Below are positions 13,648 to 22,652 of a DNA stretch of 34,655 nt, in pieces. This DNA is from Chitinophaga pinensis (lineage in GTDB: Bacteria; Bacteroidota; Bacteroidia; UBA7662), in assembly GCA_945874665.1 (NCBI GenBank), contig CAMCHJ010000021.1, positions 1 to 34,655 of the forward strand, in the 5' to 3' direction. Each line of letters starts with the position of its first letter. Within the stretch, counting starts at the first letter, position 1. The position numbers and the translations under genes were made by a program. The notes beneath the pieces are model-generated. The model was not told the DNA's origin. It saw only the letters and a list, made by a program, of their open reading frames with translations, and made no database searches.

Positions 13648-15030
13648 TTAAAAACGCACCGTAACAATGCCACCGCTGCTCACCGTGAACTCTTTTTCGA
13701 TGCTAAACACCGCCCGAGAGCTGTTTTTGGAGCGGTAAACGGCTTTGTAGGTGCCGGGCTGCAGCACTACGGTTTCGGAAGTGCTGGTTTCGCTGATGTC
13801 GTGCACCTTTTCGAGCTTGGAGCCTGCCGTGCTAAAAATAGCGCCGTAACCGCTGGCATTGCTTACCAAATTAACCAAGCCGGGTTGAGCAATTTGAATG
13901 CGACTCACCTTGCCCTGTTCAATTTGCACCTTGCTAAAACGCATGAGTGGCGTGGTGAGCACCTCAATATCGTAGGTACCGGTGAGGTAGCGGCGGGTGG
14001 TGTTGAACTCGTGAATGCCCACAAATTCGCCGGTTTGGCTGTTGCGGATGGTAGCGCGGAGGTTGCGGTAACCCGATACGCCGGCAACAAAGAGCTCGAG
14101 ACCGCCTTGTGGACTGTTGAGCGTGATCACATTGTGCTTGCCTGGGTTGAGGCGGATGCCTTTTTTAACGATTTCGGGATTGGTGTGGATCACCAGGTCG
14201 TACACGTTGGCAGGATCGAGCAGCAGTGTATCCGAGCGTTTTTTGCTGTCGAAAGTGTGCAGAAAGTTGTAGCGGTCCATGCCCAAATCGGCATCGTAAA
14301 AGGTCATGGCCACATTGGTTTCGGTAGGAAGCAAAAACTGATCGAGCAAATCAACCTGTACCGTGGTAGAGTTGAGTGCCTGGGATACCACCATGTTGAG
14401 CGCCTGCGAAAAAGCGGCTTCCTGCTCGGCGTCGTAATAGGTTCCCACGCAGTTAAAGGCGTCTTTCATGCCCACATCTAGCCCCAACCCTATCACAAAA
14501 GGCTTTAAAAAGATGTGTTGCTTTTGTAGCTGGAAGGAGACTTGACAGGGGTCTCCGTTGCAATTTTCGAGGCCGTCGGTGATGAGGATGAGGATGTTGC
14601 GGCTGAGGGGGTCGGTAGGGAAGTCGGTGGCGGCCTGACTTAGACTGTAGGCGATGGGGGTGTTGCCGAGGGGCTTGATTTTTTGGAGCCGTGTTTTGAT
14701 GCGGCGGCCGCTTTCGGGACCAAAGGGCACCTCGAGTTTGGTGTCTTTGCAGTCGCCACCGTTGCGGCTCGTTTGGTGACCGTACACGCGCAAGGCCACT
14801 TCTACGCGCGGCTTGTTTTCGAGACTGTCCATGATGTTTGTGAGCAGGCGCGTAGCCACTTCCCAGCGCGAAAATTGCTGCCAGCGCGCGCTCATGCTGC
14901 CCGAGGCATCGAGCACAAAGAGGATGCGGGTGGTGATCACGGCTTCTTCCTCGTTGATTTTAGCCGGTGCTTGGGCAAAGGCTTGGCCGCAGCACACAAA
15001 AAACAGGAGGATGGCGAGGACTTTTTTCAT
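13648..15030 (-). CDS. Secreted VWA-domain protein
   Basis: A 460-residue exported protein. The ATG at 15030 gives a signal peptide MKKVLAILLFFVCCGQAFAQ; an upstream TTG extension lies inside tsaD and is not credible. The von Willebrand A domain spans about 33-220 with an intact metal site: D41-x-S43-x-S45 in 'LDASGSMSARW', the threonine in 'LGNTPIAYSL' and the aspartate in 'LITDGLEN'. Paired cysteines (CKDTK, ENCNGDPC, NCVG) suggest disulfides. The C-terminal 240 residues look like tandem beta-sandwich repeats (LTGTYDIEVLT, LQPGTYKAVYRS), ending in a beta strand 'GGIVTVRF'. Its ATG overlaps the tsaD stop by 4 bp, so translation is probably coupled. Role unknown; binding of protein or sugar ligands in the periplasm or at the surface is plausible. 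Confidence 0.88.
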   Translation of the reverse strand: MKKVLAILLFFVCCGQAFAQAPAKINEEEAVITTRILFVLDASGSMSARWQQFSRWEVATRLLTNIMDSLENKPRVEVALRVYGHQTSRNGGDCKDTKLEVPFGPESGRRIKTRLQKIKPLGNTPIAYSLSQAATDFPTDPLSRNILILITDGLENCNGDPCQVSFQLQKQHIFLKPFVIGLGLDVGMKDAFNCVGTYYDAEQEAAFSQALNMVVSQALNSTTVQVDLLDQFLLPTETNVAMTFYDADLGMDRYNFLHTFDSKKRSDTLLLDPANVYDLVIHTNPEIVKKGIRLNPGKHNVITLNSPQGGLELFVAGVSGYRNLRATIRNSQTGEFVGIHEFNTTRRYLTGTYDIEVLTTPLMRFSKVQIEQGKVSRIQIAQPGLVNLVSNASGYGAIFSTAGSKLEKVHDISETSTSETVVLQPGTYKAVYRSKNSSRAVFSIEKEFTVSSGGIVTVRF

Positions 15031-16046
15031 GCTTGAGGTTTGGGCTGGAGGGGCAAACGGGGGTCTGGCACCAGCAATTGATCGGCAAACAAGCCGCGTT
15101 CGTATTGCAAGTGGGCAGTGATGGCAATCATGCCGGCATTGTCGGTGCAATACTGAAAATCGGGAATAAATAGCTCCCAGTTTTGGGCATTGGCCAGCTG
15201 CTGCAGGGCGCTGCGCAAACCGCTGTTGGCCGATACGCCGCCGGCAATGGCGATGCGGGTGATGCCCAAATCGAGGGCGGCAGCTTGGAGTTTATGCAAC
15301 AAAATTTGAACGATGGTATGCTGAATCGACGCACAAAGGTCGTTGCGATGGGTAACGGCAAATTGCAGGTCGTGTTGCTGCTGCTTCTGCAAAAAATACA
15401 AAATGGCGGTCTTTAAGCCGCTAAAGCTGAAGTCGTAGCCCTGCATTTTAGAGATGGGAAAGGCAAAAGCCTTGGGATTGCCAAGGGCGGCGTATTTATC
15501 CACCAGCGGTCCACCCGGATACGGCAAGCCTAACAACTTCGCACTTTTGTCAAAAGCCTCCCCTGCCGCATCGTCGATGGTTTGGCCAAGGATTTCAAAA
15601 TCAAAATAATCACGCAGCAGCACCAGTTGGGTGTGTCCGCCCGATACCGTGAGGCACAAAAAGGGAAAAGCAGGGCGCGGGGCATCGATAAAATGCGCCA
15701 AAATATGAGCCTGCATATGGTTAACAGCCAAAAGTGGCTTTTGTAAACTGAGCGCGAGTCCTTTGATAAAACTGGTCCCTACCAGCAACGACCCCATCAA
15801 ACCAGGTCCAGCAGTTACCGCAAAAGCATCGACCTGAGCGAGACTGATACCGGCATCTTCGAGCACGGCTTGCACCACGGGCACGAGGGCTTCTTGGTGG
15901 GCGCGACTCGCCAATTCGGGTACTACCCCGCCGTAACGTGCGTGTACTTCTTGCGTGGCAACACGATTGGCACGGATTTCTCCGTTAATAGCTAGGGCGG
16001 CGGAAGTGTCGTCGCAACTCGATTCAACTGCAAGAATAATGGCCAT
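15027..16046 (-). CDS. tsaD: tRNA N6-threonylcarbamoyladenosine transferase TsaD
   Basis: A 339-residue ASKHA-fold enzyme that, with TsaB and TsaE, transfers the threonylcarbamoyl group to A37 of ANN-decoding tRNAs. Seen: 'LAVESSCDDTSAA' at the N-terminus, the metal histidines in 'NHMQAHILAHF', 'LTVSGGHTQLVLL', 'TIDDAAGEAFDKSAKLLGLPYPGGP', 'GYDFSFSGLKTA' and 'AIAGGVSANSGLR'. The ATG at 16046 is preferred over a TTG three codons earlier. It is divergent from tamB with only 41 bp between start codons, an arrangement recurring in Bacteroidota, and is followed by the overlapping VWA gene. Confidence 0.97.
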   Translation of the reverse strand: MAIILAVESSCDDTSAALAINGEIRANRVATQEVHARYGGVVPELASRAHQEALVPVVQAVLEDAGISLAQVDAFAVTAGPGLMGSLLVGTSFIKGLALSLQKPLLAVNHMQAHILAHFIDAPRPAFPFLCLTVSGGHTQLVLLRDYFDFEILGQTIDDAAGEAFDKSAKLLGLPYPGGPLVDKYAALGNPKAFAFPISKMQGYDFSFSGLKTAILYFLQKQQQHDLQFAVTHRNDLCASIQHTIVQILLHKLQAAALDLGITRIAIAGGVSANSGLRSALQQLANAQNWELFIPDFQYCTDNAGMIAITAHLQYERGLFADQLLVPDPRLPLQPKPQA

Positions 16047-16087
16047 GGGAGACAAATATTGCGGGTTTCAGTCCAAATATCGCTATT

Positions 16088-19000
16088 TTGCAACAGAATC
16101 TCTTGTTTAACGAAGATTTGAAAAGGCTAGGTCGGTACATCAGTTACGTTTTACGGTTCCAGTTTCGATTGATATCGGGACTGGTACTGGCGCTATTTGC
16201 TGCCCTTTTGCTGCTTTTAAACGCCTCAGTGCAAGATTTTGCTGGCGAAAGGGTAGCGCAATATTTGAGCGCCACTTGGCGAACGAAGGTCGAGCTGAGC
16301 GGTTTCAAATATAAACTCTTGCGCAGTTTTAGCATTGAGCAATTGTACATTGAGGACCACAACGGCGATACTTTGTTGCTCGTGCATGATTTGCAGTTGC
16401 AACTTGGCAACATCCGCATTTTTCGGCAGCAAATAGACATCAACCGGGTGCATTTGGGCAGCGTGGAAGCGCATTTGTTGCGCAAGGACTACGAGAAAGA
16501 TTTCAACTTCAAGTTTTTAGTCGATTATTTTAGCGCTGACCCTGCCGATACGCTCCAAAAAGCTGTGAGTCCAATTCGCTTTCGCCTCGGCGCACTCAGT
16601 TTAGGTAAAAGTCGGCTCCGTTTCCACAACGGCAATCGCCAGCAGCCCGCCGACCGCTTTGATCCACGGCATTTTGAGTTGCAAGCATTGCAGTTGGCCC
16701 TCAACGACATTTACATTTCGGCAGACAGCTCTTCGGTGCGCTTAAGTGAACTGCAATTTGTCGAAAAAACAGGCTTAAGCATCAATAAAGCGAGCTTTAC
16801 AGTGGTTAGTTTACCCGACCAACTGCGGCTCGACGCGCTCGAAATCAGCAATGCTCAAAGCGCATTGGCTGGGACCTTGGCTTTAAATTTTGGCAGTTAC
16901 CAAGACTTCAGCGACTTCAACAACCGGGTGCGGATGCAATTAAAACTGGGCCGATTGGCGCTCACCCCTGCCGATATGCGCTACTTTATGGGAGCGGCCG
17001 CCCCTCAGCTACCGGTGCGTGCCAGCGGTACCGTAACGGGTCGTTTGGCCAATTTACGCAGCCGCGATTTGCTCATCGAGCTCGGCAACAGCAGTTACCT
17101 CAACGGCCAAATCAACATCACAGGCTTACCTGCCTACCAAAATGCCCTCTACGACATTCGTTTGCAAACCGCTTACCTCAACAAAAACGAAATCAGCACT
17201 GCCTTCCCCATCCTTCAATTCCCCGAAAAAGTAAGCGGCTTGGAGTTTTTGCAAATCAGCGGTGAGGTGTTTGGCTACCCGCAAGACTTTGTAGCCACGG
17301 GCAAGTTCGGGACCAATTTGGGCAGCGCACAATCCGACCTCAACATCAAACTAAAAGGCCCTCAAAGCACCTTTACGGGGCAAATAGCCCTCGAACAAGT
17401 CGATTTACGCACCCTCACCGGCGACACTACCTTGGGTATGGTTACCCTCAACACCAGCATCAAAGGCAAGGGGGACCGCTGGGAAAATTTCGAATCACAG
17501 CTCAACGGAAACATCCAAGCGCTTGATTACCGCAACTATCGCTACCAAAATGCGTCGATTAACGGCTACCTTAACCGGCAGACTTTCACGGGAAAGCTTG
17601 CCTCACTCGACAGCAATGCCAATTTTAGCTTTTTCGGATTGGCTGATTTAGGCGCTAATCCCCCCTCCTTCAACTTTGTTGCCGAGGTAAACGCCTTGCA
17701 TTTGCACAAGCTCCACCTCAGCACCGACACCTTGAGCATCCAAGGTTTTATGGAGATTTGTGCTGAAGGCATAGACATTGACAGCATTGTTGGCGAGCTA
17801 AATTTTAGGCAATTGGCACTCAATTTGAATGGCCGTCCCCTCCAAATCGAAGAAATGAAAGTGGTTTCGGCCATCGACCAAGACCAACAGCGGCGCTTGA
17901 ATTTTATGTCGCCGATAGGCAATGCCCTGCTCACTGGCGATTTTGGCATCAAAGGGCTACCGGCCACCCTGAACCATTACCTGCACCACTATGTGCAGCG
18001 CTCGGTGCAAAAGCCACTCCCGGGAGGCGACCAAAACTTTGAGCTCAATCTTGACATCGCCCAGGCCCAAACGCTTGCCGATTTTTTAGCACCTGATCGT
18101 TTCGACATTGGCGCAATGCGCGGGCACGCCTACTTCAACACCATCAACAACACCGCCGACCTCGATTTTCAGCTGAGCAATTTTAGGGCTGGCGGCACGC
18201 GCATCAGCAATGTAAACGCTTTAGGCAACTCCAACAACGACAGTCTTTTTATCGACTTTTACGCCGACAGCCTCTGGAGCGGCCAAACCTTACTCGCGCA
18301 ACAATTGGTTTTTGAAAACAGTTTGAGTAGTGATACACTGCTGTTCGACCTTCGCGCCTTAGGCGAAGGGCCTACCAACGAACTCCAACTCGACGGCTAT
18401 GTAGATTTTGCCACCGACACCATTGGACTCGCCTTCCGCCCCTCGTACCTCAAGTTGTTCGACAACCGCTGGAATTTAGAGCAGGCAGGCATTATTAAAT
18501 TTATCGACAGGACCGTGCAGGTACCTACCATCGGCTTCCGGCAGGCAGGGCAATCGGTATTGCTATCGGGAAAAATCAGTCCACAACGCACCGATACCCT
18601 TTCACTCGTAATGACAGATGTGGACTTGGAGCAGCTCAATCCGCTTTTGGCTGCGGCTGACCTCAGCGTTGAAGGGTTCGCCAATGTGCGCTTGGAGGCC
18701 AACTCAGTACTGCGCAAAGCAGCCGTTTTTGGTGGGGTTGACATTGAAGGTTTCGTGCTAGATGGGCAGCCATTGGGCGATTTAACCATCCGTTCAGACT
18801 ACAGTGTAGACCGTCAAGTTGCCGACATACACGCCGAACTCGTGAGTTTAGGCGACACCCTCCTGTACGTATTTGGCACTTTGGGCAATTTAGAAGGCAA
18901 CCAGTCAATGGACCTCCAAGCCCAGCTTCGGCACTCACCCATCCACCCCATTGAGCACCTACTGAAGCCTGTTTTTGATGACATTAGTGGTCGGGCTACT

Positions 19001-20602
19001 GCCGACATCTCCCTCAAAGGCGATTTTAGGGCACCAGAGTTAAGCGGCCAAATCGATTTAGAAAACGCACGTTTGCGGGTTGATTTCCTTAACCAGTACT
19101 TCAATGTAAACAAGCGCGTAATATTAGACCCCACTAGTATATCATTCGACCAAGCACAAATTACCGACGACGCCAACGGCACGGGGCGATTAACGGGGCG
19201 CATTACGCACCAGAAATTCCGTAAAACATCGCTCGATTTGCTACTTACAGCCGAGCAACTGATGGTATTAAATACCGAGCCAAACTTTCAAGACGCCTAT
19301 TTTGGCACGGGCAAACTCACGGGAACGGCCAGTTTTACGGGACCGTTGAGTTTAGTCGACATTCAAGTACGCGGCACTACCGACCGCGGCACCAATTTTA
19401 GCATTCCTTTAGATGCGGAGTCCAACCGGCAGGACCTCGCCTTCATCACCTTCATCGACAAAAACGCAAAAGAAGAAGTAGTCGAAGAAGTACAAGTGTT
19501 TAATCCCATTGGCTTAAACTTCAAAATGGATTTACAAGTAACGCCTGAAGCCGAAATCAGCATTTTGCTTGACCGCGTGGCGGGCGATATCATTCGCGGG
19601 CGAGGTACTGCCGATATTGAATTTGAATTGAACCGGCAAGGTGAAATTCGGATGGTGGGCGACTACCGGTTCAGCAGCGGAGACTACACCTTTACCTTGG
19701 CCAACATCCCTAGCAAGCGTTTTCGCATCAACGAAGGCAGCACCATTCAATGGACGGGCGACCCTTACGACGCCACCATCAACCTGGTGGCGGTGTACCG
19801 GCAGCGGGCATCGGTTGCGGCTTTGTTAACCGAGGGACAGCTCAGCGGCCGTACCCGCACACAGCTCACTGTAGATACCTACCTCAAGCTCACGGGCTCA
19901 TTGCTCAAGCCTACGGTCAATTTTGAGATCAAGCTCCCGTCAATTAACGAAAACGAAGCCAGTGATCCGTTGGTTGCGCGCATCCAAAACATCAACAATA
20001 ACGAGCAGGAACTCAACAACCAGGTTCTAGCGCTGTTGGTGGCGGGGCAATTTTTCCCTTCCGATCAAGTAGCAGCAGCCAGTTTGTTAGGCAGCACAGG
20101 CGCCAATTCACTTACTGAGGTACTCAGCAACCAACTCAACTCCTTGCTTTCGCAGATGTTCGATAATGTGAACATTGGCATCAACTACCGCAGTTCCAAC
20201 CTCGGCAATGTGGCCGATGCGTCGCGCAATGACATCAGCGTGGCCCTCAACACCACCTTGTTTAACAACCGCGTGGTTATTGACGGCAATGTGGGCAACA
20301 ACGTAAACAACTTGGCTACCGCCACCCCGGGTGCGCAAACCATTGCGGGTGAGGTGGTGGTCGAATATTTAATGACCCCCGATGGCAGTGTCCGTTTAAA
20401 GGCCTTCAACAAGCTCGACGACCGGGTGTTGGTGAACCGCGAATCGAGTTACCGGCAAGGGGTGGGTATTTCTTACACCGAAAATTATGACACCTTTGGT
20501 GAGTTACTAGAGAAGCCCAAGCGTTTTATTCAAGAAAGGTTGATTCGGCGCATACCGTGGGCGCCTGATTGTTGGAAGGGCGACATTAAGACCGGCCGCT
20601 GA
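16088..20602 (+). CDS. tamB: TamB-like translocation/assembly protein (DUF490)
   Basis: A 1504-residue AsmA/TamB-type protein. It has a short cytoplasmic N-terminus, one membrane anchor at about 28-47 (LISGLVLALFAALLLLLN), and more than 1000 residues of repetitive beta-strand sequence predicted to form the long groove that carries lipids or helps outer-membrane proteins cross the periplasm. The C-terminal DUF490 domain (about 1050-1480) includes 'GTADIEFELNRQGEIRMVGDYRF', 'TYLKLTGSLLKPTVNFEIKLP' and 'LLVAGQFFPSD'. No ATG exists in frame until about residue 281, well inside the protein, so translation must start at TTG 16088, 16103 or 16118. The stop codon lies inside a 25-bp tandem repeat. 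Divergent from tsaD. Confidence 0.93.
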   Translation: MQQNLLFNEDLKRLGRYISYVLRFQFRLISGLVLALFAALLLLLNASVQDFAGERVAQYLSATWRTKVELSGFKYKLLRSFSIEQLYIEDHNGDTLLLVHDLQLQLGNIRIFRQQIDINRVHLGSVEAHLLRKDYEKDFNFKFLVDYFSADPADTLQKAVSPIRFRLGALSLGKSRLRFHNGNRQQPADRFDPRHFELQALQLALNDIYISADSSSVRLSELQFVEKTGLSINKASFTVVSLPDQLRLDALEISNAQSALAGTLALNFGSYQDFSDFNNRVRMQLKLGRLALTPADMRYFMGAAAPQLPVRASGTVTGRLANLRSRDLLIELGNSSYLNGQINITGLPAYQNALYDIRLQTAYLNKNEISTAFPILQFPEKVSGLEFLQISGEVFGYPQDFVATGKFGTNLGSAQSDLNIKLKGPQSTFTGQIALEQVDLRTLTGDTTLGMVTLNTSIKGKGDRWENFESQLNGNIQALDYRNYRYQNASINGYLNRQTFTGKLASLDSNANFSFFGLADLGANPPSFNFVAEVNALHLHKLHLSTDTLSIQGFMEICAEGIDIDSIVGELNFRQLALNLNGRPLQIEEMKVVSAIDQDQQRRLNFMSPIGNALLTGDFGIKGLPATLNHYLHHYVQRSVQKPLPGGDQNFELNLDIAQAQTLADFLAPDRFDIGAMRGHAYFNTINNTADLDFQLSNFRAGGTRISNVNALGNSNNDSLFIDFYADSLWSGQTLLAQQLVFENSLSSDTLLFDLRALGEGPTNELQLDGYVDFATDTIGLAFRPSYLKLFDNRWNLEQAGIIKFIDRTVQVPTIGFRQAGQSVLLSGKISPQRTDTLSLVMTDVDLEQLNPLLAAADLSVEGFANVRLEANSVLRKAAVFGGVDIEGFVLDGQPLGDLTIRSDYSVDRQVADIHAELVSLGDTLLYVFGTLGNLEGNQSMDLQAQLRHSPIHPIEHLLKPVFDDISGRATADISLKGDFRAPELSGQIDLENARLRVDFLNQYFNVNKRVILDPTSISFDQAQITDDANGTGRLTGRITHQKFRKTSLDLLLTAEQLMVLNTEPNFQDAYFGTGKLTGTASFTGPLSLVDIQVRGTTDRGTNFSIPLDAESNRQDLAFITFIDKNAKEEVVEEVQVFNPIGLNFKMDLQVTPEAEISILLDRVAGDIIRGRGTADIEFELNRQGEIRMVGDYRFSSGDYTFTLANIPSKRFRINEGSTIQWTGDPYDATINLVAVYRQRASVAALLTEGQLSGRTRTQLTVDTYLKLTGSLLKPTVNFEIKLPSINENEASDPLVARIQNINNNEQELNNQVLALLVAGQFFPSDQVAAASLLGSTGANSLTEVLSNQLNSLLSQMFDNVNIGINYRSSNLGNVADASRNDISVALNTTLFNNRVVIDGNVGNNVNNLATATPGAQTIAGEVVVEYLMTPDGSVRLKAFNKLDDRVLVNRESSYRQGVGISYTENYDTFGELLEKPKRFIQERLIRRIPWAPDCWKGDIKTGR

Positions 20603-20665
20603 GCCTGATCGAAGCACCGGCCGCTGAGCCTCGTCGAAGCCCCGGTCGCTGAGCATAGTCGAAGC
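20591..20665 (+). repeat. Three tandem 25-bp repeat units
   Basis: Units at 20591-20615, 20616-20640 and 20641-20665 share CCGG(C/T)CGCTGAGC and TCGAAGC. Units 1 and 2 differ at two positions, and unit 3 at a few more. The tamB stop TGA (20600-20602) is part of unit 1. Related degenerate copies are at 11615-11673 and perhaps 3650-3675. The unit resembles a short GC-rich intergenic repeat widespread in Bacteroidota genomes. Confidence 0.85.
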
Positions 20666-20710
20666 GCTATCTCTACAAAAAAACATATCTTGTGCCCTCA
20701 AACCATCACC

Positions 20711-21571
20711 ATGAAAGGCATCATCCTCGCCGGCGGGTCCGGCACCCGTTTGCACCCACTTACCTTGGCCATGAGCAAGCAGCTTATGCCGGTATACGAC
20801 AAGCCCATGATTTACTACCCCCTATCGGTTTTGATGATGGCGGGCATGCGCGACATCCTCATCATCAGCACCCCGCACGACCTCCCCAATTTCCGCAAAT
20901 TGTTGGGCGATGGCAGTGCTTTGGGCTGTAATTTCAGCTATCAGGTACAAGAAGTGCCAAACGGACTCGCACAAGCTTTTGTGCTGGGTGAAGACTTTAT
21001 TGGCAACGATAAAGCAGCTTTGGTGCTCGGTGACAATATCTTTTATGGCTCGCGCATGGGCAGGTTGCTGCAAGAAAACAACGATCCTGAAGGCGCCGTG
21101 GTGTTCGCTTACCACGTTTCCGATCCTGAGCGCTACGGCGTAGTGGAATTCGACGAAAACATGCGTGCGCTGAGCATTGAGGAAAAGCCTTTGAAGCCAA
21201 AGTCAAATTACGCCGTACCTGGTCTCTATTTCTACGACAACGATGTGGTGCAAATTGCCAAAGACCTCAAGCCTTCTCCCCGCGGCGAATACGAAATCAC
21301 CGACGTAAATAAGCATTATTTAGAAGCTGGTAAACTCAAAGTAGGCGTACTAGACCGCGGCACGGCCTGGCTCGATACTGGAACCTTTGCATCGTTGATG
21401 CAGGCAGGTCAGTTTGTACAAGTAATTGAAGAGCGGCAGGGGCTGAAGATCGGTTGCATCGAAGAAATTGCGTGGAACATGGGCTTCATCGACGATGAGC
21501 AACTTGAGCGCGTGGCTACACCCTTAGTAAAAAGCGGTTATGGTGAGTACCTCCTCAATTTGATGAAATGA
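20711..21571 (+). CDS. rfbA: Glucose-1-phosphate thymidylyltransferase
   Basis: A 286-residue nucleotidyltransferase that makes dTDP-glucose from glucose-1-phosphate and dTTP, the first step to dTDP-rhamnose and other dTDP-sugars. Seen: the N-terminal nucleotide-binding motif [11 protein letters not shown] (residues 8-18), '[18 protein letters not shown]', the catalytic 'LGDNIFYG', '[22 protein letters not shown]' and '[11 protein letters not shown]'. The ATG at 20711 begins the family N-terminus; an upstream TTG is unlikely. It overlaps galE by 4 bp (ATGA). The other dTDP-rhamnose genes (rfbB, rfbC, rfbD) are not nearby, so the product probably feeds a pathway encoded elsewhere. Confidence 0.96.
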   Translation: MKGIILAGGSGTRLHPLTLAMSKQLMPVYDKPMIYYPLSVLMMAGMRDILIISTPHDLPNFRKLLGDGSALGCNFSYQVQEVPNGLAQAFVLGEDFIGNDKAALVLGDNIFYGSRMGRLLQENNDPEGAVVFAYHVSDPERYGVVEFDENMRALSIEEKPLKPKSNYAVPGLYFYDNDVVQIAKDLKPSPRGEYEITDVNKHYLEAGKLKVGVLDRGTAWLDTGTFASLMQAGQFVQVIEERQGLKIGCIEEIAWNMGFIDDEQLERVATPLVKSGYGEYLLNLMK

Positions 21572-22587
21572 GCAAAATATTGGTCACTGGTGGCTGCGGT
21601 TACATTGGTTCACACACCATTGTGGAGCTGCAGCAGGCTGGTTTTGAGGTGGTAAGCATCGATGATAATTCCTGTTCCGAGCCCTGGGTCATGGACCGCG
21701 TGCAAAACATCACCGGCATTTCGTGCACCAATCACCCCATCAACTTATGCGATATGCCGGCGCTGCGCGCCTTTTTTGCTGCGCACACAGATATCAGCGG
21801 CGTGATTCACTTTGCGGCCTTTAAATCAGTTGGCGAATCGTCGACAAACCCGCTAAAATATTTCTACAACAACCTCCTCGGCCAAATCAACTTGATGCAG
21901 TGTGTGCAGGATTTTAAGATTCCACACCTCGTTTTCTCCTCCAGTTGTACCGTTTATGGCAATCCCGAGCAGCTGCCTGTAACCGAAGAAAGCCCGATGC
22001 AAGAGCCCGAATCGCCCTACGGTCGCACCAAAGTAATTGGCGAAGCCATGCTGCGCGACTTGGTAAAAGTAGCCCCCGTGCAAGTAATTGCCCTGCGCTA
22101 TTTTAACCCTGTTGGCGCCCATCCCACCAACGAAATTGGCGAGTACATTTTGGGAGTGCCCAGCTATCTGCTGCCTTACATCACCCAAACCGCCATCGGC
22201 AAGCGCGAAAAGCTCACGGTTTTTGGCGGCGACTACCCTACCCGCGACGGCACCTGCATCCGCGACTACATCCATGTATGCGACATTGCCCGGGCGCATG
22301 TAAACGCCATCCAGTACCTGCAACGTGGCGCAGCGCAAGCGGCTTTTGAGGTGTTTAACCTCGGCAGCGGTCTTGGCCAAACGGTTTTAGAAATGATTGC
22401 CTCGTTCGAAAAGGTAACCGGCCTCAAGCTCAACTACCAGGTGGGCGACCGACGTGCTGGCGATGTAGTGGCCGTGTATGCCAACAACCGCAAAGCCCGC
22501 GAGGTACTCGGCTGGGAGCTTCAATTCGATTTAGATGCCATGATGGCCACGAGCTGGGCATGGGAGCAACGTTTGGCGCGGGAATAA
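21568..22587 (+). CDS. galE: UDP-glucose 4-epimerase
   Basis: A 339-residue extended SDR enzyme interconverting UDP-glucose and UDP-galactose (or the N-acetyl forms). Seen: the NAD-binding [10 protein letters not shown] (residues 7-16), '[13 protein letters not shown]', catalytic serine in 'SSSCTVYG', the Y-x-x-x-K pair in '[11 protein letters not shown]', '[12 protein letters not shown]', '[19 protein letters not shown]' and '[17 protein letters not shown]'. These are the full set of GalE signatures. Its start overlaps the rfbA stop, so both are made from one transcript, probably for surface polysaccharide synthesis. Confidence 0.95.
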   Translation: MSKILVTGGCGYIGSHTIVELQQAGFEVVSIDDNSCSEPWVMDRVQNITGISCTNHPINLCDMPALRAFFAAHTDISGVIHFAAFKSVGESSTNPLKYFYNNLLGQINLMQCVQDFKIPHLVFSSSCTVYGNPEQLPVTEESPMQEPESPYGRTKVIGEAMLRDLVKVAPVQVIALRYFNPVGAHPTNEIGEYILGVPSYLLPYITQTAIGKREKLTVFGGDYPTRDGTCIRDYIHVCDIARAHVNAIQYLQRGAAQAAFEVFNLGSGLGQTVLEMIASFEKVTGLKLNYQVGDRRAGDVVAVYANNRKAREVLGWELQFDLDAMMATSWAWEQRLARE

Positions 22588-22610
22588 GCGGCTCATTAGC
22601 CCGAGAAATC

Positions 22611-22642
22611 AACCTTTTTTACGTGCTGGCCTAAAAGGTTTT
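22611..22642. terminator. Terminator between convergent galE and the GH3 gene
   Basis: AACCTTTT (22611-22618) and AAAAGGTT (22633-22640) form an 8-bp stem around a 14-nt loop. It lies 23 bp after galE and 10 bp after the convergent GH3 gene, so it may serve both directions, though the T-tracts are short. Confidence 0.5.
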
Positions 22643-22652
22643 GCCCTCCCTT

